63,077 bases of DNA from CAYJXJ01 sp964374095 (GCA_964374095.1 CAYJXJ010000003.1:1-63077); one strand, 5' to 3'; positions 15,491-24,506 are shown, numbered from the stretch's first letter. The notes: a model not told the origin generated them from the sequence alone. Made by a program: numbers and translations.

Positions 15491-15969
15491 CCCCCCCGAA
15501 TGATCTCGACGGCATGGGGGATGAGCCTGGCGACGGCCGCCAGCGACTCCAAGGCGCCCGGGAGGCTGCCGGGCAGGTTGATGATGAGGGTCTTTCGCCG
15601 CACGCCGCTCACCGCGCGCGAGAGGGCGGCCCGGGGGTTCTTCTTCACCCCCATGGCCCGGATGAGCTCGGAGAGGCCGGGAATCTCTTTCTCGATCAGG
15701 GCCTTGGTCGCCTCCGGGGTCACGTCGCGAGGCCCCAGGCCGGTCCCGCCGGTCGTCAGGATGAGATCCACGCGGTTCTCCAGGCACCAGTCCCCGAGGA
15801 CCGCGCGGATCTCCCGCTCCTCATCCGAGACCATGGCGCGCGCCTCCACGCGCCAGCCCAGCTTCTCGGCGGCCTTGGCCAAGGCCGGGCCGCTCAAATC
15901 CTCGGCCTCCCCGCGCGCGCCGCGGTCGCTGATGGTGAGTATGCCCGCCGTCAAATTCTCTAGAGCCAT
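15466..15969 (-). CDS. mog: Molybdopterin adenylyltransferase (MogA/MoaB family)
   Basis: 167 aa from ATG 15969, chosen because MALENLTAGILTISDRG begins the domain; an upstream open extension reads across moaE out of frame. The enzyme adenylates molybdopterin before MoeA inserts molybdenum. The nucleotide-binding signature TTGGTGLGPRDVTPEAT is present, followed by the LSRAVSG and LPGSLPGALESL segments. The native chain should end near HAVEIIRGG; the last seven residues come from the 47-bp repeat. It overlaps moaE by 10 nt. Confidence 0.92.
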   Translation of the reverse strand: MALENLTAGILTISDRGARGEAEDLSGPALAKAAEKLGWRVEARAMVSDEEREIRAVLGDWCLENRVDLILTTGGTGLGPRDVTPEATKALIEKEIPGLSELIRAMGVKKNPRAALSRAVSGVRRKTLIINLPGSLPGALESLAAVARLIPHAVEIIRGGGHGFPPK

Positions 15970-16412
15970 TCCACCTCCGACTTCCATACCGGGACGCGGC
16001 TCTTGACCAGGTCGACCAGCTCGCGGCACGCCGCGAAGGCCTCCTCGCGATGCCGGCCCCACGCCGCGGCCAGCAAACTCGCCTCGCCGGCGGCCACGCG
16101 GCCCACGCGGTGGCGCGCCGCGGCGCGCACGCCGCGGCGCCTCTCGACCGCGGCGACGATCCGGGCCAGCTCGCGTTCGGCCATCTCCGGATAGGCCTCG
16201 TAGACGATCGCGGCGATGGGGCGGCCCCGCTCCTCGGGCCGCACCACGCCTTCGAAAACCACGCGCGCGCCGTGCCCGGCCGGACCCACGGCCGCGAGCG
16301 TCTCCGCGGAGTCCAAAATTCCCCGGCACAGAAGTCCGCGGCCTCCCGCGGCCGCGCTCCGGCTTACCTCCACCGATGGAGGTGGAACGGCGGACTCAGC
16401 CGGCATCTTCAT
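15960..16412 (-). CDS. moaE: Molybdopterin synthase catalytic subunit MoaE
   Basis: 150 aa. With MoaD it converts cyclic pyranopterin phosphate to molybdopterin. Diagnostic C-terminal block: ARHRVGRVAAGEASLL, then GRHREEAFAACRELVDLVK and the ending VPVWKSEVEWL, which contains the catalytic lysines. The first 40 residues are not conserved-looking and include a short palindromic element (16366-16383), so the true start may be slightly downstream. Flanked by moaD and mog. Confidence 0.92.
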   Translation of the reverse strand: MKMPAESAVPPPSVEVSRSAAAGGRGLLCRGILDSAETLAAVGPAGHGARVVFEGVVRPEERGRPIAAIVYEAYPEMAERELARIVAAVERRRGVRAAARHRVGRVAAGEASLLAAAWGRHREEAFAACRELVDLVKSRVPVWKSEVEWL

Positions 16413-16426
16413 CGCGCCACGGCTCC

Positions 16427-16669
16427 TTATCCACCGCTGACCGGGGGAAAGAAAGCGACTTCATCTCCATCCTGCACCCGCGCGTCCCATGCGGCATGCT
16501 CCAAGTTGACGGCCACCCGCACGGCATCCCGCAGCCGCCGCAGAGGCGCCAGTTCCGGGACGGCCTCCAAGAGGCCCCCGGCCGTGGCGGGCTCGGGCAG
16601 GGAGATCGACAGCTCCCGGAGACCGGCCCAGCGGGCGCAGTCCGCGAAGAGCCTCACGGTCACCGCCAT
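16427..16669 (-). CDS. moaD: Molybdopterin synthase sulfur carrier subunit MoaD
   Basis: 80 aa ubiquitin-like protein from ATG 16669. It begins AVTVRLFADCARWAG and ends FFPPVSGG; the terminal Gly-Gly is the site of thiocarboxylation. It carries the sulfur used by MoaE. Its start overlaps the end of moaC by 10 nt. No moeB-type activating enzyme is visible in this window, so that gene must be elsewhere. Confidence 0.92.
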   Translation of the reverse strand: MAVTVRLFADCARWAGLRELSISLPEPATAGGLLEAVPELAPLRRLRDAVRVAVNLEHAAWDARVQDGDEVAFFPPVSGG

Positions 16670-17160
16670 CCCTCGCCTCCCTCGGCCTGGAACCCGGGCC
16701 GCTCGTAGGTCCCGGAGCTCCCCCCGGACTTGCGCGCCAGGACCACCGGCCCCAACGCCATGCCCCGGTCCACGGACTTGAGCATGTCGTAGAGCGCCAA
16801 GCCCGCCACCGCGGCCGCGGTCATGGCCTCCATTTCGACTCCGGTCTTGCCCCAGGCCGCCGCGCGCGCGCGGATGAGCACGCGGTCCGGCTTGAGGAAA
16901 AACTCGACGCCGACGCTTTCCAAGGCGATGGGATGGCACAGCGGGATAAGTTCGTGGGCGCGCTTGGCCGCCATGATGCCGGCCACCCGCGCCACGGCCC
17001 AGGCGTCGCCCTTGGAAACGCTTCCCGAGCGCAGCGCATCCAACGCCGCCGTTCCGGCGCGGAGCTCCGAGAGAGCCACGGCCTCGCGCCGGGTGACGGG
17101 CTTCCCCCCAACGTCGACCATGCGGGCTTTCCCGCCGTCCCTGTGGGTCAGGCGCGACAT
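16660..17160 (-). CDS. moaC: Cyclic pyranopterin monophosphate synthase MoaC
   Basis: 166 aa. It acts with MoaA in the first step of molybdenum cofactor synthesis. Family motifs in order: ARMVDVGGKPVTRREA, HELIPLCHPI, KTGVEMEAMTA, LALYDMLKSVD and RKSGGSSG. It is the first gene of the minus-strand operon moaC-moaD-moaE-mog-moeA-moaA. A TAAAAT hexamer ends 5 nt before its ATG with no Shine-Dalgarno, which suggests a leaderless message. Confidence 0.95.
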   Translation of the reverse strand: MSRLTHRDGGKARMVDVGGKPVTRREAVALSELRAGTAALDALRSGSVSKGDAWAVARVAGIMAAKRAHELIPLCHPIALESVGVEFFLKPDRVLIRARAAAWGKTGVEMEAMTAAAVAGLALYDMLKSVDRGMALGPVVLARKSGGSSGTYERPGFQAEGGEGWR

Positions 17161-17165
17161 GCCGT

Positions 17166-17187
17166 ATTTTAGCTAATTTGCTAGACT
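17166..17187. promoter_or_regulatory. Divergent -10 elements of moaC (minus) and the lipid-kinase gene (plus)
   Basis: Minus strand: TAAAAT (17171-17166), ACGGC, ATG 17160. Plus strand: TAGACT (17182-17187), GCCGCC, GTG 17194. Only 33 bp separate the two start codons, so both transcripts would begin at or next to the start codon. No good -35 is visible for either. Confidence 0.5.
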
Positions 17188-17193
17188 GCCGCC

Positions 17194-18090
17194 GTGGCGA
17201 CGTGCTTCATCGTCAATCCCGCCTCGGGCAAGCACGCTCTTTGGAAGGTCTTCTCGGAGTCCGGGGCCTGCGCGGGAGCCCGGGTGATACTGACCGAGCG
17301 CCGCGGACACGCCTCGGAACTCGCGCGGGAGGCCCTGCGAATCGGCTGCGAGCGCATCGTGGCCGTGGGCGGCGACGGGACCCTGAGCGAGACGGCCCAT
17401 GGGCTGCTCTCATCGGGACACCTTCCGGCGGGATTGGAGCTGGGTCATCTGCCGGCGGGTTCCGGGTGCGATTTCGCCCGGCACTTCCGCCTCCCGACCG
17501 ACCCGGGGGCGTGGAAGGACTTCCTCGACCGGGCCAAGCCGGTGCGACTCGACGTGGGGCGCGTCACGTGGGGACAACCTCCCCAGGAGCGCTTCTTCGT
17601 CAACGTGGCTATGGCCGGCCTGGCGGGCGACATCGCCCATTCCATGGAGATATCGGGCAAGCCCCTCGGCGGCACGGCGAGCTACCTCGCCATGTCCTTG
17701 GTCCATTTGGTGAAATCCAAAGCGCGCAAAGTCAGCCTGATCGTCGACGGCCGCGAATGGCCGGAGACCCCATACCATATGCTGGCCTTGGCCAACACCT
17801 CGTCCACGGGCGGCGGGATGAAGATGGCCCCCGACGCCGATCCCGCCGACGGCATGCTCGACCTGGTCGCGGTGGGAGACGTGGGGGTCCTCAAACTGCT
17901 ATGGAACTTCCCCAAGATCTATAAAGGAAGCCACCTCTCGGTTTTCGGCATCGCCCATTCCCGCGTCATGCGCCTGGACGCCGAGAGCCGCGAGAAGGTG
18001 CTCCTCAACATCGACGGCGAGGCCGTGGGCGAGCTCCCGGCCAGGTTCCAGGTGGTGCCCAAAGCCCTGCCGGTCCTGCTCCCGGGATGA
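17194..18090 (+). CDS. Diacylglycerol kinase family lipid kinase (DagK/YegS/LCB5 type)
   Basis: 298 aa from GTG 17194. The diacylglycerol/sphingosine kinase catalytic fold is shown by FIVNPASGK at residues 5-13, AVGGDGTLSE near residue 58 (nucleotide-binding GGDGT), HLPAGSGCDFARHF and the C-terminal NIDGE motif. It probably phosphorylates a membrane lipid such as diacylglycerol or a sphingoid base; the substrate cannot be told from sequence. The stop overlaps the next gene's ATG (ATGA), so the two are translationally coupled. Confidence 0.88.
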   Translation: MATCFIVNPASGKHALWKVFSESGACAGARVILTERRGHASELAREALRIGCERIVAVGGDGTLSETAHGLLSSGHLPAGLELGHLPAGSGCDFARHFRLPTDPGAWKDFLDRAKPVRLDVGRVTWGQPPQERFFVNVAMAGLAGDIAHSMEISGKPLGGTASYLAMSLVHLVKSKARKVSLIVDGREWPETPYHMLALANTSSTGGGMKMAPDADPADGMLDLVAVGDVGVLKLLWNFPKIYKGSHLSVFGIAHSRVMRLDAESREKVLLNIDGEAVGELPARFQVVPKALPVLLPG

Positions 18091-18407
18091 TATCCCTGCT
18101 GCTCTACTACCTCATCGTGCCGATCCTGGCCGGGGCGGCCGTGATCGCCGTCATTAAGAAATACGGGCGGCAGGGTCCGCCCGAAGATGTGGCGGCGCTA
18201 TCGGCGGCCCGGCCGATAGCGCGCAAGACCTTCCGCGCCCTTCGCCGCGACCACCGCGGCGTCAAAATCCTCGGCGACTTCGAGACCCAGCCCGAGGCCG
18301 TGGAAGCCGCCTACCGCGGGAAGGAAGAGGCCCTCGCGGCAAAGGAACACGCGGCCTTCCTGGTCCTAAACGACAAGGGCGAAATCATCGAGGAAACCGA
18401 CTCCTGA
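18087..18407 (+). CDS. Small single-span membrane protein of unknown function
   Basis: 106 aa. One N-terminal transmembrane helix (LLLYYLIVPILAGAAVIAVI) is followed by a charged cytoplasmic region ending FLVLNDKGEIIEETDS. No family recognised. Coupled to the lipid kinase by an ATGA overlap, so it probably works with it or is carried on the same message. Its end is convergent with glgP, 46 bp away; no clear terminator hairpin was found between them. Confidence 0.7.
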   Translation: MISLLLYYLIVPILAGAAVIAVIKKYGRQGPPEDVAALSAARPIARKTFRALRRDHRGVKILGDFETQPEAVEAAYRGKEEALAAKEHAAFLVLNDKGEIIEETDS

Positions 18408-18453
18408 CCCGCGCTTCCGATCCATCCCAGGCGCGGGCGGCCGGGAGAAAGGC

Positions 18454-20574
18454 TTACGCCCCGCTGGGGGAGGATCCGGCGGCGGCGGGTTCGACGGAAG
18501 GCAGGTAGAGGCGCTCGACGTATTCCTTCACCATCCGGTCGGCGCAGAAGCGCGGCGAGACCGAGCGGATGGCTTCCTTCATAACGCGCACCCAGCCGTG
18601 GGGAATGCCCCCGGTCTGGTCATAGTAAAGGGGAACGACCATCTTCTCCAGCAGGTCCAGGAGGGCCTGGCCGTCGTCGCCGCCCCCGGCCACGGACCAG
18701 CCGTTCAAGCCGTTAAAGCCCTCCTCCCACCAGCCGTCGGCCACGCTCAGGTTGGGCACGCCGTTCATGGCGGCTTTCATGCCGCTGGTGCCGCAGGCTT
18801 CCAGGGGCGGCTGCGGGTTGCTGAGCCAGACGTCGCAGCCTTGCACGAGGTAGCGCGCGACGTGCATGTCGTAGTCCTCGACGAAGGCGATCCGGCCGCC
18901 CAGGGCGGGATCGCGGGCGAGGCGATAGATGTGCTGGATCAATTGCTTGCCGCCGTCGTCGTCGGGGTGGGCCTTGCCGGCAAACAGCAGCTGCACCGGC
19001 CGCCACGGGTCGAGCAGGAGCTTCTTGAGCCTGTCGACGTCGCTCAGGATGAGGGTGGCGCGCTTGTAGGCCGCGAAGCGCCGGGCAAAGCCGATGGTCA
19101 AGGCGCTGGGGTCCATCAGCGCCCCCTGGGCCAGGGCCTGGCCGGGGTCGGGCATACCCTCCACCCAGCGCCGCCGGGTGCGGCTGCGCAGGAGCCGGAA
19201 GAGCTCATCCTTATTCCTCAGGTGCATCCCCCAGAGGGCTTCGTCGGGGATCGCCGCCGCCTTGGACCAGACCGCCGGGTCGTCCTGGCGCTCGCGCCAG
19301 TCCGCCCCCAGATGGTCATCGAAAGCCCATCCCAAGTCCTGGTTGAGCCAGGTGGGCAGGTGCACCCCGTTGGTGACATGGCTGATCGGGACCGGGTCGG
19401 CCTGGACCCGCCGCGGCCAGAGGGAGTCCCACATCTTGCGGGAGACTTCCCCATGGCGGCGGCTCACCGCGTTGCGCCGCCCCGCCAGGCGCATGGCCAG
19501 CGCCGTCATGTTCCACCCGGAGTGGCCTCCGGCGCGCCCCAGGGCCAGGAACTGCTCCCGGGAAAGCCCAATATCCGGCCAGTAGTCCTTGAAGTACTCG
19601 GCGATCATCTCCTCGGTGAACACGTCATGGCCGGCCTCGACCGGGGTGTGGGTCGTGAACACCGATATCCCCGAAACGTCCTTGAGGGCGTCCGAGAATT
19701 TCGCGCCGCCGGCCACCTTCTCCCGGATCAGTTCGAGAAAGAGGAAAGCCGAGTGCCCCTCGTTGGCGTGATAGGCCCGGGCCGGGACCCCGGCCGCCCG
19801 CAGAAGCCGCACGCCGCCGATGCCGAGCACGATTTCCTGGCGCAGGCGCATGGACCGGTCGCCCGCGTAGAGGCGGCTTGAAATCTCCCGGTCTTGCGGG
19901 GAGTTGGCGTCCACGTGGGTGTCCATGAGCAGCAGCCGGCAGCGTCCGACCACGACCTCCCAGACCGCCACGTGCACGGTCCCGGAGCCGACCGGAACCG
20001 GGAGGATCAGGGGACCCCCGTCCGAACCCATAACCCGCCGGACCGGCGAGCTCTCCCAGTCGGCCGCCTCGTAGATGTTCTGCTGCCAGCCGTCTTGGCT
20101 GATGCGCTGGGTGACATAGCCCTGCGGGTACATGAAGCCCACGCCGACCAACGGAACGCCGAGATCCGAGGCGCTCTTGCAGTGGTCCCCGGCCAGTATC
20201 CCCAGGCCCCCGGAATATATCCGCAGCGAGTTGTGCACCCCGAATTCCGCGGAGAAGTAGGCGACGGCTCCTTTAAAATCGGGGCGGCGCTTGGAGAACC
20301 AGGTGTCGGCCCCGGCCAGGTAAGCGTCGAGGCTGCGCATGACCATGGCATAACGCTGGAGGAACTCCGGGTCGCGGGAAAGAACCTCCAAGCGCTCGGG
20401 CGCCGTCTGTCTCAACAGCTGTACCGGGCTGTGGTGCGTGCTCTGCCAGAGCGAGCGGTCCAAGGCCTTGAACAGGGCCCGGGCCTCGGGGTGCCAGGAC
20501 CACCACAGGTTGTAGGCCAGGTCCTTGAGGCGGGCGATGGGCTCCGGAAGACTCCATGCGGGAGCGTCGGTCAC
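18454..20574 (-). CDS. glgP: Alpha-glucan phosphorylase (GT35, short family)
   Basis: 706 aa from GTG 20574, at MTDAPAWSLPEPIARL. It cleaves alpha-1,4-glucans (glycogen, maltodextrin) with phosphate to give glucose-1-phosphate. The N-terminal DUF3417-type region (LAYNLWWSWHPEA) and length mark the short alpha-glucan phosphorylase class. Further marks: VAYFSAEFGVHNSLRIYSGG, HANEGHSAF, THTPVEAGHDVF, FARRFAAYKRA and the pyridoxal-phosphate site EACGTSGMKAAMNG. TAACAT then TGCCGCC precede the GTG, with no Shine-Dalgarno. No other glycogen gene is adjacent. Confidence 0.93.
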   Translation of the reverse strand: MTDAPAWSLPEPIARLKDLAYNLWWSWHPEARALFKALDRSLWQSTHHSPVQLLRQTAPERLEVLSRDPEFLQRYAMVMRSLDAYLAGADTWFSKRRPDFKGAVAYFSAEFGVHNSLRIYSGGLGILAGDHCKSASDLGVPLVGVGFMYPQGYVTQRISQDGWQQNIYEAADWESSPVRRVMGSDGGPLILPVPVGSGTVHVAVWEVVVGRCRLLLMDTHVDANSPQDREISSRLYAGDRSMRLRQEIVLGIGGVRLLRAAGVPARAYHANEGHSAFLFLELIREKVAGGAKFSDALKDVSGISVFTTHTPVEAGHDVFTEEMIAEYFKDYWPDIGLSREQFLALGRAGGHSGWNMTALAMRLAGRRNAVSRRHGEVSRKMWDSLWPRRVQADPVPISHVTNGVHLPTWLNQDLGWAFDDHLGADWRERQDDPAVWSKAAAIPDEALWGMHLRNKDELFRLLRSRTRRRWVEGMPDPGQALAQGALMDPSALTIGFARRFAAYKRATLILSDVDRLKKLLLDPWRPVQLLFAGKAHPDDDGGKQLIQHIYRLARDPALGGRIAFVEDYDMHVARYLVQGCDVWLSNPQPPLEACGTSGMKAAMNGVPNLSVADGWWEEGFNGLNGWSVAGGGDDGQALLDLLEKMVVPLYYDQTGGIPHGWVRVMKEAIRSVSPRFCADRMVKEYVERLYLPSVEPAAAGSSPSGA

Positions 20575-20584
20575 GGCGGCAATG

Positions 20585-20689
20585 TTAACATATCGCCGGG
20601 CCCTGCGCCCCCGAGACGATCTCCCGGATCTTCTGGCGCAGGAGGCCCGCGGTGTCTTTCTCGTCATCGACGACCATGATGCGCGCCAT
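20585..20689 (-). pseudogene. N-terminal fragment of a response regulator receiver domain
   Basis: 34 codons from ATG 20689 to TAA 20585: MARIMVVDDEKDTAGLLRQK and 14 more residues. The first 18 residues nearly match the intact response regulator at 24507-24914 (MARILVVDDEKDTVGLLR). The phosphoacceptor region and everything after are missing. The fragment lies between glgP and the hairpins at 20696-20760. Most likely a relic of a duplicated receiver gene. Confidence 0.6.
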
Positions 20690-20695
20690 GCCGTT

Positions 20696-20760
20696 TGCCA
20701 TGCGCCAACTCAACTCCAGATGGCGCATGGCACTGGGCGCCTGCCGGCGCCCGGTGCCAT
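20696..20760. repeat. Two overlapping, mutually exclusive inverted repeats
   Basis: Repeat 1: TGCCATGCGCCA (20696-20707) pairs perfectly with TGGCGCATGGCA (20721-20732). Repeat 2: ATGGCACTGGGCGC (20727-20740) pairs with GCGCCCGGTGCCAT (20747-20760) with one mismatch. The two share bases 20727-20732, so only one hairpin can form at a time. They lie just upstream of the plus-strand gene at 20800. Confidence 0.75.
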
Positions 20761-20799
20761 CCTGTTTTCAATCGCCCCCAAACTTCATATTCTGATCGG

Positions 20800-21465
20800 G
20801 TGGCGATCAACCCCGCGCACCAGCTGGTCATACTCGCGCGCCTAAGCGAGTTCTGCCAGTTCCGCGGCGCCACCCTCTACTTCGAGAAGGACCCCTGGGA
20901 GTACATGCGCCACAAGCTCCTCGACATCGAGGAGCCCCTCACCGGCCTGAAGGCCGAGCTTTTCGCGGCGACCAAGACCAAGCTCCTGGCCGAGATGCGC
21001 TCCCGCCGCATCGACGACGAGCGCTACGCCGATTTTCGCGTCCTCTTCGATAGGCTCCTCAATCCCGGCGATTTCTCGGACCTGGCCATCCATTTGAGCA
21101 CCGCCCCCCCGAACCCGGCCACCCAGCTTCAATCCGTGATGCGGATCTTGGGCGATATCCAGCCCACCAACCTCTTCATTGAGGAGCGCCGCGCCCCCGC
21201 GGAGCGCACCCCCTCCTGGGAAAAGCTGATCGCGGAGATCTGCCGCCGCACCCAGCTCGACCGGCTGGGGGAGCTCTTGGCTCGCAAGCCGCGCACCCGC
21301 CGCCGCAAGTCCTACTATCTTCGCCGCGTGCGCAAGAACGTCGCCGAGTATTGCACCGTCCTGCGCGTTCCCACCAACCCCGGCGACACCTTCACGCCCT
21401 TCATGCTTCCCCGCATCGAAGCCCTGGTGGCGGCCAACCTCCGGTTCCTGGCGAAGTACCGCTAG
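20800..21465 (+). CDS. Conserved-looking protein of unknown function
   Basis: 221 aa from GTG 20800; the frame is open further upstream but there it crosses the hairpins. It is soluble, rich in Arg and Leu, helical by eye, with a basic stretch KPRTRRRKSYYLRRVRKN near residues 165-185 and an ending LPRIEALVAANLRFLAKYR. No recognised domain. The basic patch could bind nucleic acid, but nothing else supports that. It converges with the MFS gene, leaving 7 bp. Confidence 0.65.
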   Translation: MAINPAHQLVILARLSEFCQFRGATLYFEKDPWEYMRHKLLDIEEPLTGLKAELFAATKTKLLAEMRSRRIDDERYADFRVLFDRLLNPGDFSDLAIHLSTAPPNPATQLQSVMRILGDIQPTNLFIEERRAPAERTPSWEKLIAEICRRTQLDRLGELLARKPRTRRRKSYYLRRVRKNVAEYCTVLRVPTNPGDTFTPFMLPRIEALVAANLRFLAKYR

Positions 21466-21472
21466 GGGCCCG

Positions 21473-22753
21473 CTACTGGAGGCGCAGGTCCTCGAAAGGC
21501 GCCTCGGTCAGGCCCTGCTCGGCCGACGTCAGGCCCCGCCGCAGGGCATGGAACCCGGCCGCCGCGACGGCGGCCACCGCGGCCACCCCCAGCCAATGCG
21601 CCGGGGCCCAGCGGGCGCTGAGCAGGTCGAGCCCCAGCCCGCCGGTCAGCGGGCCTAGCGAGGCCCCGCCTTGTTGCGCGAGCCCGAAGAATCCCATATA
21701 GCGCCCGCGCTCCCGGCGCGGGGCGAGGTTGGCGGCCAAGGCGTTGACGCCCGGCGCCACGAAGATCTCGCCCAGCGTGATCACGGCCATGGCCACGGCC
21801 ATGCCGGCAAAGCCGGCGGCATACCCCACGCCGGCGAAGCCCGCGGCGTACAAGAGACACCCTGCGGAGACCCCGGCGGTCAACGGAAATCTCGACAAAA
21901 GGCTCGTCGCCGGGAACTGCAGGAGCGCGACCATGAGGCCGTTGATCGAGAAGAGCAGCCCCACCCGGCTCTCCGGCATGCGCAGAAAGCTCGTGGCATA
22001 GATCGAGACCGAGACCACGAGTTGCGCCATGGCCACGGAGATCAAGAAGTTGTTGAAGCAAAGACCCCGGAAACGCGGGTCGGCCGCGGCCTTGAGGGCG
22101 CCGGCCGGATCGAAGGGCTCGACGCGGCGGGACCCCGGACGGTCGGACAGCAAGGTCGAGGCCGCGGCGCAGAGGGCGCAGACCGCGGCGCTTATGGCGA
22201 ATATCAGGGCGTAGGAGCGCTGCGCGAGGAAGCCTCCCAGCGCCGGCCCCGCGGCGAAGCCCAAGTTGATGGCGATGCGCAAGAGGCCGTAGGCGCGGTG
22301 CCGCTCGCGGGGCTCGACGTGATCGGCGATCCAGCTGCGCGAGGCCGGCTCGAACCCATGGGCCGTGAGGCTGGCCAGTAGGTGCAGGCCCATGACCGCC
22401 CAGACGGGCTGCTCCGCCCCGATCGCCCAGGCCATGGCCGCGGTCGTCGCGGCCCGCGCGACCAAGGACAGGATCATGACCCGGGACCGTCCCAGGACGT
22501 CGGCCAGCTCCCCGCCGAGCCCCTGGCCCAGGGCGGTCAGCAGGGATGCCGCCGACAACCAGACCCCCACCGAGCCGAAGCTCATGCCGCGCCGGTGGAG
22601 GTAGAGGGCCAAGAACGGAAAGGACAGGGCCAGGCCGGCGGCGAGGACTCCTTGGCAGGCGAAGAGGATCCAGAGCTGCCGGGCGGCCTTGAAATCGGGG
22701 AGAAGGCCTGTTATGCTATGAGCGACCCGCCGAGAGGGAACGGATTCTCTCAT
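21473..22753 (-). CDS. Major facilitator superfamily transporter
   Basis: 426 aa, about 12 hydrophobic helices. The MFS loop-2 signature is visible as GQGLGGELADVLGRSRVM, with a second-half counterpart LLSRFPL. The fold and RWIADHVEPRERHRAYG-like loop 4 resemble DHA1 drug/sugar efflux carriers (MdtH-like). Substrate unknown. ATG 22753 is preceded on the minus strand by TAAAAT 10 nt away. It is divergent from the secretion ATPase gene with a 51-bp spacer. Confidence 0.88.
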   Translation of the reverse strand: MRESVPSRRVAHSITGLLPDFKAARQLWILFACQGVLAAGLALSFPFLALYLHRRGMSFGSVGVWLSAASLLTALGQGLGGELADVLGRSRVMILSLVARAATTAAMAWAIGAEQPVWAVMGLHLLASLTAHGFEPASRSWIADHVEPRERHRAYGLLRIAINLGFAAGPALGGFLAQRSYALIFAISAAVCALCAAASTLLSDRPGSRRVEPFDPAGALKAAADPRFRGLCFNNFLISVAMAQLVVSVSIYATSFLRMPESRVGLLFSINGLMVALLQFPATSLLSRFPLTAGVSAGCLLYAAGFAGVGYAAGFAGMAVAMAVITLGEIFVAPGVNALAANLAPRRERGRYMGFFGLAQQGGASLGPLTGGLGLDLLSARWAPAHWLGVAAVAAVAAAGFHALRRGLTSAEQGLTEAPFEDLRLQ

Positions 22754-22804
22754 AAGATAGCAGATTTTAGGGAAAATTCGGCCCGGCCGCCAGGCCGAAG
22801 GTTT

Positions 22805-24502
22805 ATGCCAAAGACTTCTCTCGACACGCTGTCAAACCTCCTCGTCCAATCGGGGATCTTGACTCTCGACGACATCTCCAAGGTCGTCCATTCCCAGCTC
22901 GGGCCCGATGAAACCATCGACATGGCCCTGATCCAGCGGGGATTGATAAGCAAGAACACCCTGCTGACCCTGCTCACCGACCATTACAAGGTGCCCTTCG
23001 TGGCCGAAATCGAGAAGGTCGACATCCAAATCCTCAAGCTGGTCCCGGAGTACCTCATCGAGGGCTACCAGGCCGTTCCCATCCGGTTCGAGGAGGGCAT
23101 CCTGACTTTGGCCATGACCGCGCCCGACGACCTGGGCGCCATTCACCGCATACGGGCCGTGACGGGCTTCAACATCAGACCCGTCGGCATCCTCGAAGGG
23201 GGTTTCCGCAAGTTCTACGCCAAGTACTTCGAGGACTCGACGATGGCCCAGATCCTCAAGGAGATCGAGCTCCACCAGCGCGAGCTGGAGCTCCAGGAAA
23301 CCCCGACCACCGACCTGGAGAAGAGCCGGCCCATGGCCAAGCTGGTCGACTCCATACTCCTTCAAGCCGTCCGCAAGCGCGCCTCGGACGTGCACATCGA
23401 ACCCCAAGAGAACTTCGCCCTGCTGCGCCTGCGGGTCGACGGAATCCTCAAGTCGCACCAAGTCTTCCCCAAGAGCGTCCTCCTCGGCCTGACCAACCGC
23501 GTGAAAGTCCTCTCCCACATGGACATCACCGAGCGCCGCCTCCCCCAAGATGGTCAGTTCCGCCACAAACTCGACGACCGCGAGGTGGACGTGCGCGTCT
23601 CCTGCGTCCCGAGCCACTACGGCGAGAAGATCGCCCTGCGAGTCCTCGACCGCCGCAGTTTCCTGATGAACCTCGACCTTCTCGGCATGCCGCCGGAGGT
23701 CCAGGCCCTTGTCGAAGAGACGGTGGGGAGGCCCAACGGCCTCTTCCTCGTCACCGGACCGACCGGGAGCGGCAAGACCACCACCCTCTATTCCATCATC
23801 CAGCGCCTGCGCTCCCCCCAGCTCAACATCATGACCCTCGAAGACCCCATCGAGTACGAGTTGCTGGCCGGCAGCCGCCGGGAGGGCGGAATCACCCAGA
23901 TCCAGATCAACTCCCGGGTGGGCCTGACATTCGCCTCCGGGCTGCGAGCCTGCCTGCGCCAGGACCCGGACATCCTCTTCGTGGGCGAGATACGCGACAA
24001 GGAGACCGCCGAGACCGGGATTTCGGCCGCGCTCACGGGCCACATGGTGCTCTCCAGCCTCCACACCAACGGCGCGGTCCAGACCGTGGCGCGCCTGATG
24101 GACATGGGGGTCGAGCCCTACCTCGTCGGCTCGGCTCTGCGCGCGGTCGTGGCGCAGAGGCTCGTGCGCCTGCTCTGCCACCAATGCAAGCTTCCCTATA
24201 CCCCGCCGCAGGACGCCCTGGTCCGGCTGGGCCTGGACGTCGAGGAGGGGCGCACCCTCTTCAAACCCAACGGCTGCGTCTCCTGCATGCAGCAGGGTTA
24301 CTGGGGCCGGACCGGGGTCTTCGAGCTGCTGGCGCTCGACAACAACCTCGTCAACCTCGTCATCCGCAAGGCGCCCATACCCGAGCTCTTCGGCGCGGCG
24401 CGGGAAAGGGGGTTCAAAACGCTCAAGGACAATGGCCTGGACCTGGCCGCCCAGGGCCTCACCAGCATCGAGGAGGTCCTGCGGGTGCTGCCGTCGGTCT
24501 AA
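22805..24502 (+). CDS. GspE/PilB-type secretion or pilus assembly ATPase
   Basis: 565 aa from ATG 22805, preceded by GAAGG. It powers type II secretion or type IV pilus extension. The N-terminal MshEN-type domain (residues 1-150) is followed by the ATPase: SDVHIEP box, Walker A GPTGSGKTTT near residue 318, Asp box, Walker B DPDILFVGEIRD near 390, His box (LSSLHTNGAVQT), and a zinc-binding tetracysteine CHQC (about 457) and CVSC (about 490). PilB and GspE cannot be separated without neighbours, and no other pilus gene is next to it; a receiver-only response regulator follows on the other strand. Confidence 0.93.
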   Translation: MPKTSLDTLSNLLVQSGILTLDDISKVVHSQLGPDETIDMALIQRGLISKNTLLTLLTDHYKVPFVAEIEKVDIQILKLVPEYLIEGYQAVPIRFEEGILTLAMTAPDDLGAIHRIRAVTGFNIRPVGILEGGFRKFYAKYFEDSTMAQILKEIELHQRELELQETPTTDLEKSRPMAKLVDSILLQAVRKRASDVHIEPQENFALLRLRVDGILKSHQVFPKSVLLGLTNRVKVLSHMDITERRLPQDGQFRHKLDDREVDVRVSCVPSHYGEKIALRVLDRRSFLMNLDLLGMPPEVQALVEETVGRPNGLFLVTGPTGSGKTTTLYSIIQRLRSPQLNIMTLEDPIEYELLAGSRREGGITQIQINSRVGLTFASGLRACLRQDPDILFVGEIRDKETAETGISAALTGHMVLSSLHTNGAVQTVARLMDMGVEPYLVGSALRAVVAQRLVRLLCHQCKLPYTPPQDALVRLGLDVEEGRTLFKPNGCVSCMQQGYWGRTGVFELLALDNNLVNLVIRKAPIPELFGAARERGFKTLKDNGLDLAAQGLTSIEEVLRVLPSV

Positions 24503-24506
24503 GGGC

